From positions 1 to 23,899 of IMG/VR virus record IMGVR_UViG_3300020469_000264: a stretch of DNA of 23,899 bases. One strand, written 5' to 3'. Below the pieces are notes generated by a model that saw only the letters and a program-made list of their open reading frames with translations, was not told the DNA's origin and searched no databases. Made by a program: the position numbers and the translations under genes. Source of the DNA: a virus. This document shows positions 13,965 to 21,139 of this stretch, one piece after another. How positions within the stretch are numbered: position 1 is the stretch's first letter; the number at the start of each line of letters is the position of its first letter.

Positions 13965-14625
13965 ATGTTGATGTACCTTCTAGTGCAATAAAGTAATTTG
14001 CGCTGTCACCTTCCCATTTTGAAATTAGTTTTGACGACAGATAAACTGTATAGTTACCCGGCATCAACTTCAAATTATTTATAAGAATGTCAAACGAAAA
14101 ACGTAAACTTTCTGCATAGGTATCTCCGCTTGAGATTTCCTGTAATGTGAAATCATTCTTACTTGCGCCAGTTGAATCGACCACTTTAATAGAACCACTA
14201 TTGGAATCTGTAAATGCGATACGTAATGTGTTATGACCAAGAGTAGAGCTTGCCTTATGGATTGCTTCAATATCTTCTTGTGTCAGATTCAATGTGTATT
14301 CTGCTGGCGGCATTGTAATATCTTTCTGTGGAGCCGTTAGAATATTCGGGTCAGCGAATACATATCGAACTTTACGTTTTCCATTTGAGATAGTACAAGA
14401 GTTCTCATTGATTGTGATGTCGCCATCGTCAACCAATCCTACAATAGATAGAAACTCATTCACGTCGTATATACTCAGTGCTTTGTCAATATCTACATCA
14501 GCTGAAGCAAGAATGTTCTTTGCCTCACTGATGGTCTTTAGTTTACCAGACCCGTCATAGACTAGGTTTGGATTTATTGATGCGAAATTTTTCAGCTTCG
14601 CTACTGTTTCTTTACTTAACTTCAT
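13954..14625 (-). CDS. 45: sliding clamp gp45
   Basis: 223-aa homologue of T4 gp45 (228 aa), the trimeric processivity clamp that in T4 also activates late transcription. It opens MKLSKETVAKLKNFASINPN, almost as in T4. Further matches: ALSIYDVNEFLSIVGLVDD, the middle PNILTAPQKDITMPPAE and the C-terminal LKLMPGNYTVYLSSK with ANYFIALEGTST. It is the first gene of its unit, driven by a consensus -10 promoter, with GAGGA about 11 nt before the ATG. The TATAAATA late boxes in the window make the dual role of gp45 in late transcription plausible here. Confidence 0.95.
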   Translation of the reverse strand: MKLSKETVAKLKNFASINPNLVYDGSGKLKTISEAKNILASADVDIDKALSIYDVNEFLSIVGLVDDGDITINENSCTISNGKRKVRYVFADPNILTAPQKDITMPPAEYTLNLTQEDIEAIHKASSTLGHNTLRIAFTDSNSGSIKVVDSTGASKNDFTLQEISSGDTYAESLRFSFDILINNLKLMPGNYTVYLSSKLISKWEGDSANYFIALEGTSTYGG

Positions 14626-14656
14626 AATTATATTTGTCCTCTTTAAATATGCCTTT

Positions 14657-14685
14657 ATTATACACTCTTTTTGGCGAGTTGTAAA
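14657..14685 (-). promoter_or_regulatory. sigma70-type promoter of gene 45
   Basis: -35 TTTACA (14685..14680), 17-nt spacer, consensus -10 TATAAT (14662..14657), about 31 nt before the gene 45 ATG. It follows the cobS-like gene's terminator. Confidence 0.8.
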
Positions 14686-14697
14686 CCATAAAATGAT

Positions 14698-14734
14698 AAA
14701 AGATTGCCCCGCCTCAAAACTTTTTGAGACGAGG
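14698..14734 (-). terminator. intrinsic terminator after the cobS-like gene
   Basis: A 13-bp stem including G-T pairs (14734..14722 with 14719..14707), a 2-base loop drawn here (so slightly larger in practice), then a T-rich tail CAATCTTTT. It lies 18 nt past the stop of the AAA+ gene. Confidence 0.78.
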
Positions 14735-14751
14735 ACTTGGGATTAGGGAAA

Positions 14752-15894
14752 TTAGGGAACGTCAACCTCAGCAGTATTAACCTCTTCGGCTTCTTCGTCG
14801 GTCAATTCACCGGCATCAATCTTGGAGTAGAGGTCACTGAAGGCAGTGATGGTATCTTCGTCGAAACGATTGATGCACATCTCAATAGACTTGGCTCGAT
14901 CGTCAAAGATTGAGAAAGTCTTAATGATGTGGCAGAGACGTCTGGTAGAAATTACCTCGTCAACTCCGTCGACCTCAAAAGTCTTTCGAATAATTGAAGC
15001 CCATGTAATAAGCTTGTCTAAAAAGTCAGTGTCGACTGAGTCGAACTTGTCCATGTGGTTACCAACGATTTTCTTTTCGATGGCTTTTGAAGGCCAAGGC
15101 TGATTGATCGCTGAAACGAAACGCTCAAGAAAAGCATCGTCAATGATTGTCGCGGCAGAGAACCTACCATCGTCAGAACCACGCCCTTTGGTATTCGCAG
15201 TGGCAATCACATTGAAACCTTCGGCAGGTGAAACTGTCTCACCAGTCTTTTTGATTAGAACTGGCTTGCCTTCAAGAACACCTTGGAGACACATAATCTT
15301 GTTTGTGCCACGGTCAATCTCGTCAATCAAAAGAAGAGCACCCTCTTCCATGGCCTTAATCACAGGGCCCTTGCAAAAAACTGTCTCACCATTGATAAGT
15401 CGGAAGCCACCAATCAAATCGTCCTCGTCAGTCTCAGGTGTAATCTGAACCCGTAGAAAAGGAACCTTTGCCTTTGCGGCTGATTGTTCGACCATCATGG
15501 TCTTACCGTTGCCAGATGGGCCGGAGATGTAAACCGGATAAAACATCCGTGATTTCATAATCGCCTCGATGTCTTTCGAGGAACCCCAACGGACGTATTC
15601 TTTTTCGACCTTTGGTATGTAAACCTCAGCAGACTTTATTGAAGTCACTGAAGAAGCTAAATTCATTTTGGCCTCAGGCGCGGCTGATACCGATTCGACA
15701 ACAGGCAGTGACCAGAGTGGTGAACCCGGCTTATTCTGTTCCAACGTTTTACGAACCACGTAATGAACCGTACTGAACGGCATGCCTGATTCGGTTGCCA
15801 AATCTTTTACCCTGTAGGTAACGCCCGGCTTGATAATCTCGAAAAGCTTTGCAGCCTCGTCGTGATACTTTCTTAGTTTTGTCATATTTCCCAT
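14752..15894 (-). CDS. cobS: CobS/MoxR-like AAA+ ATPase
   Basis: 380-aa protein. Residues 1-60 look like a winged helix (YRVKDLATESGMPFSTVHYV). A MoxR-type AAA+ core follows: Walker A GPSGNGKT (125-132), Walker B LLLIDEID (187-194), sensor-like FNVIATANT, and ISTRRLCHIIK near the C-terminus, then an acidic tail. Marine phage copies are annotated cobS after the cobaltochelatase subunit, but without the other pathway genes a cobalamin role is doubtful. MoxR ATPases usually remodel a partner through a VWA protein, and a CobT-like VWA gene lies two genes upstream. It has its own promoter and terminator. Confidence 0.85.
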   Translation of the reverse strand: MGNMTKLRKYHDEAAKLFEIIKPGVTYRVKDLATESGMPFSTVHYVVRKTLEQNKPGSPLWSLPVVESVSAAPEAKMNLASSVTSIKSAEVYIPKVEKEYVRWGSSKDIEAIMKSRMFYPVYISGPSGNGKTMMVEQSAAKAKVPFLRVQITPETDEDDLIGGFRLINGETVFCKGPVIKAMEEGALLLIDEIDRGTNKIMCLQGVLEGKPVLIKKTGETVSPAEGFNVIATANTKGRGSDDGRFSAATIIDDAFLERFVSAINQPWPSKAIEKKIVGNHMDKFDSVDTDFLDKLITWASIIRKTFEVDGVDEVISTRRLCHIIKTFSIFDDRAKSIEMCINRFDEDTITAFSDLYSKIDAGELTDEEAEEVNTAEVDVP

Positions 15895-15923
15895 AATTAA
15901 GTTTTCCCTTTCTTTCTACTACT

Positions 15924-15952
15924 ATTATACCATATTTGGCACATTTTGTACA
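15924..15952 (-). promoter_or_regulatory. sigma70-type promoter of the cobS-like gene
   Basis: -35 TGTACA (15952..15947), 17-nt spacer ending ATATGG, consensus -10 TATAAT (15929..15924). It lies inside the last codons of the 197-aa gene. The promoter and following leader (about 15904-15937) are repeated before the cobT-like gene. Confidence 0.78.
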
Positions 15953-16518
15953 GAAGTATTTTCGTTATTAAGTCCTTTGCTGTCAACGGCTTGTGTAGTA
16001 TTGGCCAAAGTTGTAGCTGTCTTATCTAAGTGATACGGCTGCAACGACTTGTGACACATGTCTTCGAATGAACTGCATCGATATTGGTCAATTATACCAT
16101 AGGTGCCCTTATTTTTGCTCCAGTAGAAGCGTATGCAGCGTTTCATAGCCATTTTTTTACCGCCGGGTCGTTTTTCCAATTCACGTATAGCACTTGGTGG
16201 AATAAAGAAATAGTCCACTCTTTCTAATATAGTATTCGCGACCACCACTCTCAGTGCACCTAGCTTAGTTTCAGTGCTGGTTATAACACCATTGTATTGA
16301 TTTCTGTTTTTTGAAATTGTGCATGTCTTAGCATCTGATAAGTCGCATGAGTAATCATAGGGTAAGTTTTCATCGCCTACCCAAGTGAGATTACCTTCTT
16401 GCGCGATTAGCTTTTCTATAATGCGTTCTACATTTAAGTCTAGCGGATCTGCTTTATCGTAACCTGGGTATCTGCCCTTTATCACTTCGTTGTATAGTAA
16501 TGTATTTTTAGAAACCAT
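15925..16518 (-). CDS. hypothetical 197-aa protein between cobS- and cobT-like genes
   Basis: Soluble protein of unknown family. The middle looks like an alternating strand core (DLSDAKTCTISKN, then KLGALRVVVANTI, RVDYFFIPPSAI), and KRCIRFYWSKNKGTYGIIDQ follows. The last 45 residues are polar. The DLSDAK plus ETK arrangement could belong to a nuclease-like fold, but I cannot assign one. Its ATG overlaps the cobT-like stop by one base (TAATG). Its final codons carry the cobS promoter, and a decayed copy of its last 43 codons lies upstream of the cobT-like gene. Confidence 0.68.
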   Translation of the reverse strand: MVSKNTLLYNEVIKGRYPGYDKADPLDLNVERIIEKLIAQEGNLTWVGDENLPYDYSCDLSDAKTCTISKNRNQYNGVITSTETKLGALRVVVANTILERVDYFFIPPSAIRELEKRPGGKKMAMKRCIRFYWSKNKGTYGIIDQYRCSSFEDMCHKSLQPYHLDKTATTLANTTQAVDSKGLNNENTSVQNVPNMV

Positions 16519-18773
16519 TAAGCAACCATTCCAATAAATTTGTTAACGAATACTCGGTCTGTCTTTCGGCCGACTTGATTCTTTGTGAAAGCTTTGGCCA
16601 ACTGATTGTCGGTCATGCCGCCAGTCTCAATATCTCCGAAGTCATTTGCATCAGTCAAGTTTTGGCTTCTGTCATTCTTGACAATAAAGACTCGGTCAAA
16701 TCCGCCTGCCGCATCTCGAGTAACAATCTTGTCTTTCTTCATAACTTTCCATTCGTCATTAGAAAGAGCATGGTACCCGGCTTGTCTTGTGCCAGCCTTG
16801 GAGTCAACCAAGAAGAAGTGAGTCATTGTCGCACCAGTCGTTTTCTTGAGGTGCTCATTCAAATCTTTTTCAATTGTATTTCTACTGGAGAGAACACATT
16901 GTTTGCCATTCAGTTTACCAATACCGGTTCCGCCATATCCAAATGATCTGCCATACACTCTAGGGTTGTGACCAGAGCCATCGGTCAAGTACATAATTGA
17001 TGTTTTCTCAATCTTGTGCTTGGCAATAAATTCTTTTGTCTTTTTCATTATAGCAATAGTAGCCAATCCTAGAGGAGTACCTCCCATACTTTCGGCTCTA
17101 CTTGGTTCTGATCTTGACTCAAACATTTCTGAGGCAACAAACATGTGGTAAAGAGCTTCTTTCCACTTTGACTTCTTCAAGTCGGATGTAAGTAACTCAG
17201 TCATGTGAAGGTCACTCATATCGAACTGGCCTTCTTGGTGATCAAATTCTGTATCTCGTGTATTAACATAAGTGGAAGTAAATCCGTAGACCTTGAAAGG
17301 AATACCAACTGCTTTGCAGAACATTGAAAGATTGATCGTTTGCTTGTAAATTGTTCCAATCACATTAGACATTGAACCAGACATATCAATTAGGAAAATC
17401 ATTCCGTGAGACTTGGCATCGGCCAATGTAGTAATTGAGTTGAAAATATCTTCACTGTACTTGTAAGCGTGGAGAGCATTAACATCGATTTTGCCAGTCT
17501 TAGCAACTGTAGCTCGCGTATATTGATAAGCCGACTTTTTCATCTCGAACTCCATCTTGAGACTGTTTACAAACCGCTTGGATGTTGAGTTGAACTTTTT
17601 GTATAACTCAATAGCAGAAGTATTATTGTCTCGGTAATAACTGTAAAAGCCATTAACAAGAGCGTCTTGAAACTCGTTGCTTGCCAATCGTGATTTGCGA
17701 ACATCTTCATAACTCACGATGGCGTCTTCAATCATTTCATTAGTGGGAGCAATGAAGTTGAAGTGTCTGACGTCATAGTTGTCTAAATCTTTGTCAAGTC
17801 TGTCATTTGAAAGATTGTCGTTTAAAGCATCTTGTGACTGAGAACCATATTGGCCAGCTCCTTTGATTGGTGTTTTGGTCTCTTCGGCCTCAGCTTCAGT
17901 ACCATCGTCTTTCCAACCGTCATCTTGTCCACCGCCAGAAGAAGCTTCGTCAGATTCGTCATCTGAGTCGGTGTCGGAATTGCTGTCACCAGATGAATCA
18001 CTGTCGGAATCGTCGGTGTCGTCATCTTCAGGCGATACCCAATCTCCGCCAGAACCAGAACCAGACTCTTCAGTTTCTGAATCGTCGGAGTAGTCATCGG
18101 CTTCACTTGGAACCCCCTCGCCATCGCCATCTGCATCAGGCTCGTCATCACTTTCGCCTGGCTCGTTATTGTCGAGATCGCCAAGTTTTTCTTTGAATAA
18201 ATTAACTGCCTCAAGAACGTCGTCGTATGATTTGCAATTGAAAGCTGCATTGACCAATTCCATTTCGTCATCTGCAAAAGGAACTTCGACCAAATCGCGA
18301 AGCTTTGCTTTGATGTTGATTCTGTCGACAAGAGTCCTTTCTGCCATTGGAATCGAGTCCAATTTGAAAAAGTCATTCTCGTGTAAAAATGTGTAACCTG
18401 CTTTGAAAGATGAAATCAGGCCAGGATATTCTTTCTGAACCATTTTCTCAATTCTGATGTCTTCAATAATATTGCAGACTGAAAAAGGAATGCCCTTACA
18501 TCTTGAAGCGAATAGCTCAGCTCCGTCAGAAGGAGTATTTAAAGCGTGGGAAATCTCGTGGCCGATAAACAAATCAAGTACGTCGTTGTTGATCGTCTCC
18601 CAAAGTGGTAATTCAAGAACTCGTGTCTTGAGATTAAATGAAGCGGTATCAAAGTTGCCCCGCTGAATAGTAATGTTTTCTCGAGCCAATAATTTAGCCA
18701 CCATAGATTTGACCTCGGTGCTCATCAATTTCTCGATTTTCCTGTTTTGAATGTTTTTAGTATCGTAATCCAT
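16518..18773 (-). CDS. cobT: CobT-like VWA protein with zinc-metallopeptidase motif
   Basis: 751-aa protein. The N-terminal domain has HEISH at 72-76 and a downstream NIIEDIRIEK (101-110), an HExxH...E zinc-metallopeptidase arrangement. Residues about 203-300 are an Asp/Glu/Ser-rich linker. The C-terminal domain is von Willebrand A with an intact MIDAS: FLIDMSGSMS (DMSGS at 463-467), a GGTPLG block and the YLTDG strand. This is the CobT-like plan found in marine phages. It is the natural partner of the MoxR/CobS-like ATPase and could be an ATPase-controlled protease or chaperone system. It starts 22 nt after a consensus -10, with AAAGGG just before the ATG. Confidence 0.85.
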   Translation of the reverse strand: MDYDTKNIQNRKIEKLMSTEVKSMVAKLLARENITIQRGNFDTASFNLKTRVLELPLWETINNDVLDLFIGHEISHALNTPSDGAELFASRCKGIPFSVCNIIEDIRIEKMVQKEYPGLISSFKAGYTFLHENDFFKLDSIPMAERTLVDRINIKAKLRDLVEVPFADDEMELVNAAFNCKSYDDVLEAVNLFKEKLGDLDNNEPGESDDEPDADGDGEGVPSEADDYSDDSETEESGSGSGGDWVSPEDDDTDDSDSDSSGDSNSDTDSDDESDEASSGGGQDDGWKDDGTEAEAEETKTPIKGAGQYGSQSQDALNDNLSNDRLDKDLDNYDVRHFNFIAPTNEMIEDAIVSYEDVRKSRLASNEFQDALVNGFYSYYRDNNTSAIELYKKFNSTSKRFVNSLKMEFEMKKSAYQYTRATVAKTGKIDVNALHAYKYSEDIFNSITTLADAKSHGMIFLIDMSGSMSNVIGTIYKQTINLSMFCKAVGIPFKVYGFTSTYVNTRDTEFDHQEGQFDMSDLHMTELLTSDLKKSKWKEALYHMFVASEMFESRSEPSRAESMGGTPLGLATIAIMKKTKEFIAKHKIEKTSIMYLTDGSGHNPRVYGRSFGYGGTGIGKLNGKQCVLSSRNTIEKDLNEHLKKTTGATMTHFFLVDSKAGTRQAGYHALSNDEWKVMKKDKIVTRDAAGGFDRVFIVKNDRSQNLTDANDFGDIETGGMTDNQLAKAFTKNQVGRKTDRVFVNKFIGMVA

Positions 18774-18794
18774 ATTCCCTTTCTTTCTACTACT

Positions 18795-18823
18795 ATTATA
18801 CCATATTTAAGGCGCTGTGTAAA
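18795..18823 (-). promoter_or_regulatory. sigma70-type promoter of the cobT-like gene
   Basis: -35 TTTACA (18823..18818), 17-nt spacer ending ATATGG, consensus -10 TATAAT (18800..18795). From the spacer end through AAAGGGAA it is identical to the cobS promoter and leader. Confidence 0.8.
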
Positions 18824-18924
18824 TAATTATCTTCATCGTTAAGGCCTTTGCTGCCAACGACTTAGGGGTAGGCACACAAAAACATACTATCTTTTTGTAA
18901 GTGATACAGCCGCAAGGACTTATG
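18796..18924 (-). pseudogene. 43-codon remnant of the 197-aa gene's 3' end
   Basis: Read from 18924 the minus strand encodes HKSLRLYHLQKDS..., then an in-frame TAA at codon 21, then VVGSKGLNDED...LNMV and a final TAA. The intact 197-aa protein ends HKSLQPYHLDKTA...VDSKGLNNEN...NMV and a stop, also 43 codons, aligned without gaps. The fragment has no start and an internal stop, so it is a non-coding copy. It accounts for most of the 164-nt gap between the 86-aa and cobT-like genes and carries the cobT promoter. Confidence 0.75.
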
Positions 18925-18937
18925 ACTTTTAGTGATT

Positions 18938-19198
18938 TTACCCCTGTTTATAGGGGTCGTTTTTGAATACTGTGGACGTTGGACCGGCGTCTTTATCAAT
19001 CTTTTTGAGTACCGAGGCCCATTCTCCACCAGCTTTTCTAGCTCTTGAGCCTGATAGCTCGGCTACAAACCCCGGTGCACCTATGAGGTATTTCCAATCG
19101 GGGCCTTCGTTTTCAAGGACTTTTTCTTTATCAGTATATGAGCAAAAGACTTCTTTTACTTCACCGGTTTTTTGATTTTCTATTTCGTATGTTGGCAT
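18938..19198 (-). CDS. FmdB-like/marine-phage conserved 86-aa protein
   Basis: It opens MPTYEIENQKTGEVKEVFCS, the beginning typical of the FmdB-type small proteins and their cysteine-poor relatives conserved in T4-like marine phages, followed by a Lys/Glu helix and WKYLIGAPGFVAELSGSRA. The zinc-binding CxxC pairs of bacterial FmdB are absent. A TATAAATA late box lies about 30 nt upstream, after the UUCG terminator of the previous unit. The role of this family is not known to me. Confidence 0.65.
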   Translation of the reverse strand: MPTYEIENQKTGEVKEVFCSYTDKEKVLENEGPDWKYLIGAPGFVAELSGSRARKAGGEWASVLKKIDKDAGPTSTVFKNDPYKQG

Positions 19199-19227
19199 AT
19201 TCTCACTTTATCATTATTAAGTATATA

Positions 19228-19235
19228 TATTTATA
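19228..19235 (-). promoter_or_regulatory. T4-type late promoter box for the 86-aa gene
   Basis: TATAAATA on the minus strand, a few bases past a terminator and 29 nt before the 86-aa gene's ATG. Confidence 0.6.
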
Positions 19236-19238
19236 ACG

Positions 19239-19269
19239 AAAAGGCAGCCGAAGCTGCCCCTTTTTTTTA
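19239..19269 (-). terminator. UUCG-tetraloop intrinsic terminator after the 19-aa gene
   Basis: On the minus strand GGCAGC (19258..19253), loop TTCG, GCTGCC (19248..19243), then TTTT (19242..19239). An A-tract (19268..19261) precedes the stem. The C(UUCG)G loop is a common phage terminator form. Because of the A-tract it could also work on the plus strand. Confidence 0.8.
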
Positions 19270-19326
19270 GTCTACTTTTACGTATTTAACGTATGTAGCA
19301 CCTCTGTAATTTAGAGTCACTTCCAT
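19267..19326 (-). CDS. 19-aa microprotein in its own late unit
   Basis: A tiny frame, MEVTLNYRGATYVKYVKVD, with an excellent Shine-Dalgarno (GGGAGG, 6 nt before the ATG). Its stop overlaps the A-tract of the terminator. The LNYRGATY core resembles the start of DUF4278 proteins of cyanobacteria and marine phages (LxYRGxxY). A late box (19413..19406) and a roughly 70-nt leader able to fold precede it. The transcription signals and Shine-Dalgarno make it a real gene despite its size. Function unknown. Confidence 0.68.
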   Translation of the reverse strand: MEVTLNYRGATYVKYVKVD

Positions 19327-19405
19327 TGTATACCTCCCAATGTTAGTGCGTTGCTTCCCACTCTATGTGGTACTTCCGAGCCGAAGCTTCAACGTGTTAC
19401 AAATC

Positions 19406-19413
19406 TATTTATA
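19406..19413 (-). promoter_or_regulatory. T4-type late promoter box for the 19-aa gene
   Basis: TATAAATA on the minus strand, abutting the stop codon of the beta-barrel gene. It is followed by GATTTGTAACA, similar to the sequence after the 11374..11381 box. Confidence 0.65.
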
Positions 19414-20574
19414 TTAAAATACCCAGCGATATCCGAAGAATACTTTATTTTTATATACGTCAGCATCTTTATTAAATAGATGCAACCCTTGGTAACCAAC
19501 TTCTGCATAATGAAATTGATTGTATTTCCAGGCAAGAGTTACACTCGAAACAAATACTTCTTCTTCGCGCTCTAATCCTAAGCCCTGATAACGATTACCA
19601 ATATCTTTATAATTAGTAATAAGGTGAGCACCCATTGCGCTTACTTCAAGTTTTGGTGTAATTGGATACTTAACGATAAGAGCAGTTTTAAGATTCTCTT
19701 TCATATTCCAATATGCTACAGATGAATCCATTACTTCGTACACAGTGTTTAACCCAATCACTGTACCTCTTTCGGTAAAATATGTTATGTTGGCGCCATA
19801 CGTTGGTGTTGAATATTCAGTTAGGTTTCCTGCTTGGTCTTTTACTAATGCATCAATACCACCATAATTTATTTTAATGATAGTCGACGGATTCATTACA
19901 TAAGAGAACTGTGCATAATACATATCAGTATCAATTGCACCACGGACTCCATTGTATTCTAAAAATGATTTCTTACCTACTAACTCTAATATGAAACGCT
20001 TACCAAGGATTTGTTCTGCTGTGAACGAATATGTATTTTTAGTAAAGTCACCATTAGTCAATTCCGTGCCACTTCCAACAGGCAAGTTGTCGGACCATCT
20101 TTTAACATAGTTTTCATACCCACCTTTAAGTTTTAAAAGATAACGAGGTTGCCATGCTAGCTCGTACGAACTCTTATTCATAAAGTACGTTACATCGATA
20201 TCGTCATCAATATCACTTGGCTCTCTTTCTGAATGAGAGAATGTGTTTGCAGAATCGAGTATGAGTTTTGGTGTTATCTCGTATTTGCTTTTGATGCCAA
20301 TGTTACCAAACACCAACGTTTTACTATCAACAGTCCTGTGTCTTATTTCTGGTTGCGCTTTTAGAGTTATTAAATCTCTAAAGAACTTGCCATCTATTCC
20401 TAGTGATTGACTGAAGTAAAAGGTTGATGTTTGGTCGGGCGTACCTGCTGCCCGCATGAAAACATTGTCATCAAAAAAGATTCGACTAAATGAAGTTAAC
20501 TTAAACTTTTTCTCTGCATAGCCAGATAACACCAGCGAGAGGCAGAATAATATAGATAATAATATAAATCTCAT
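19414..20574 (-). CDS. outer-membrane beta-barrel protein
   Basis: 386 aa with a signal peptide (MRFILLSILFCLSLVLSGYA, cleavage likely after A20) and then repeated amphipathic strands with aromatic girdles to the end. The protein finishes VFFGYRWVF, with the C-terminal Phe that BAM uses to recognise outer-membrane barrels. The N-terminal FFDDNVFM motif resembles the putative beta-barrel porin family (BBP2/PF10082-like) found with exopolysaccharide and PEP-CTERM systems. It lies 4 nt after a PEP-CTERM protein gene. A phage-encoded outer-membrane protein could block or replace a receptor or act in export. The barrel call is firm; the role is inference. Confidence 0.78.
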   Translation of the reverse strand: MRFILLSILFCLSLVLSGYAEKKFKLTSFSRIFFDDNVFMRAAGTPDQTSTFYFSQSLGIDGKFFRDLITLKAQPEIRHRTVDSKTLVFGNIGIKSKYEITPKLILDSANTFSHSEREPSDIDDDIDVTYFMNKSSYELAWQPRYLLKLKGGYENYVKRWSDNLPVGSGTELTNGDFTKNTYSFTAEQILGKRFILELVGKKSFLEYNGVRGAIDTDMYYAQFSYVMNPSTIIKINYGGIDALVKDQAGNLTEYSTPTYGANITYFTERGTVIGLNTVYEVMDSSVAYWNMKENLKTALIVKYPITPKLEVSAMGAHLITNYKDIGNRYQGLGLEREEEVFVSSVTLAWKYNQFHYAEVGYQGLHLFNKDADVYKNKVFFGYRWVF

Positions 20575-20578
20575 GCAT

Positions 20579-21139
20579 TTATTTCCGTTTTCTTAATAGT
20601 AATATTAGCGCTGCTCCGCCCATAAGTAATCCTACTGCAGCGGGTTCTGGTATTATAACCATATTTATACTTGCTCCTGTAGGACCAGATATATCAACTG
20701 TACCCGATATAGATTCTTCCAACTCATAAGAAGTAATAGCAGCCCAATACGTTGTTCCTGCTATTAGGTCTTGAGTTAATTCAAATTGATATGTGTTACC
20801 CCCATCGTAACCATCATCGTCTTCTGCTATTAGATTTTTCTTTACATCAGTTAAATCAAATGCATTTTCATAAAGATAGATAAACGTATCAGCTTCAGAA
20901 AAAAGTGTTTCGCCGGTATAGTCAAATGAATCATGTGATAAGATAGATGTATTAGTTGCAGTCCAACTACCTGATGTATCTACTGTAAAATACGCAAGGT
21001 TATAATAGAATATACCACTATCTTCGCCAGGTGGAGTCCAAGACAAAGAGGTTTCATCAAAATCAAATTCAAAAGTAGTAATTAAATCTGCATAAAGAGT
21101 TGATGCAACTAATAATAAACCTATAAGTAATTTACGCAT
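20579..21139 (-). CDS. secreted PEP-CTERM protein A (186 aa)
   Basis: Signal peptide MRKLLIGLLLVASTLYA, a beta-rich extracellular domain with DTFIYLYENAFDLTDVKKN and AGTTYWAAITSYELEE, and a C-terminal sorting signal with all three parts: PEP (IIPEPAAVG), a hydrophobic helix (LLMGGAALILLL) and RKRK. PEP-CTERM tails are cleaved by exosortases (EpsH/XrtA) in Gram-negative bacteria that make exopolysaccharide. The gene overlaps the neighbouring PEP-CTERM gene by 8 nt, with GGAG 5 nt before the ATG. It is paralogous to that neighbour. It would only mature in a host with an exosortase. Confidence 0.85.
   Translation of the reverse strand: MRKLLIGLLLVASTLYADLITTFEFDFDETSLSWTPPGEDSGIFYYNLAYFTVDTSGSWTATNTSILSHDSFDYTGETLFSEADTFIYLYENAFDLTDVKKNLIAEDDDGYDGGNTYQFELTQDLIAGTTYWAAITSYELEESISGTVDISGPTGASINMVIIPEPAAVGLLMGGAALILLLRKRK

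Noticed and set aside
17822-18376. Alternative frames on both strands over the cobT-like acidic linker
   Set aside because: Repetitive Asp/Ser/Glu codons keep other frames open. The VWA/metallopeptidase frame has clear motifs on both sides.
14752-18773. Genuine cobalamin (cobaltochelatase) pathway
   Set aside because: Only the AAA+ and VWA-type subunits are present. No CobN or other corrin genes are seen, and the HExxH motif argues for a different machine.
20662-20669. TATAAATA inside PEP-CTERM gene A, about 88 nt before the barrel gene
   Set aside because: It lies within coding sequence with no other support. It could be an internal late promoter but is not distinguishable from chance in AT-rich DNA.
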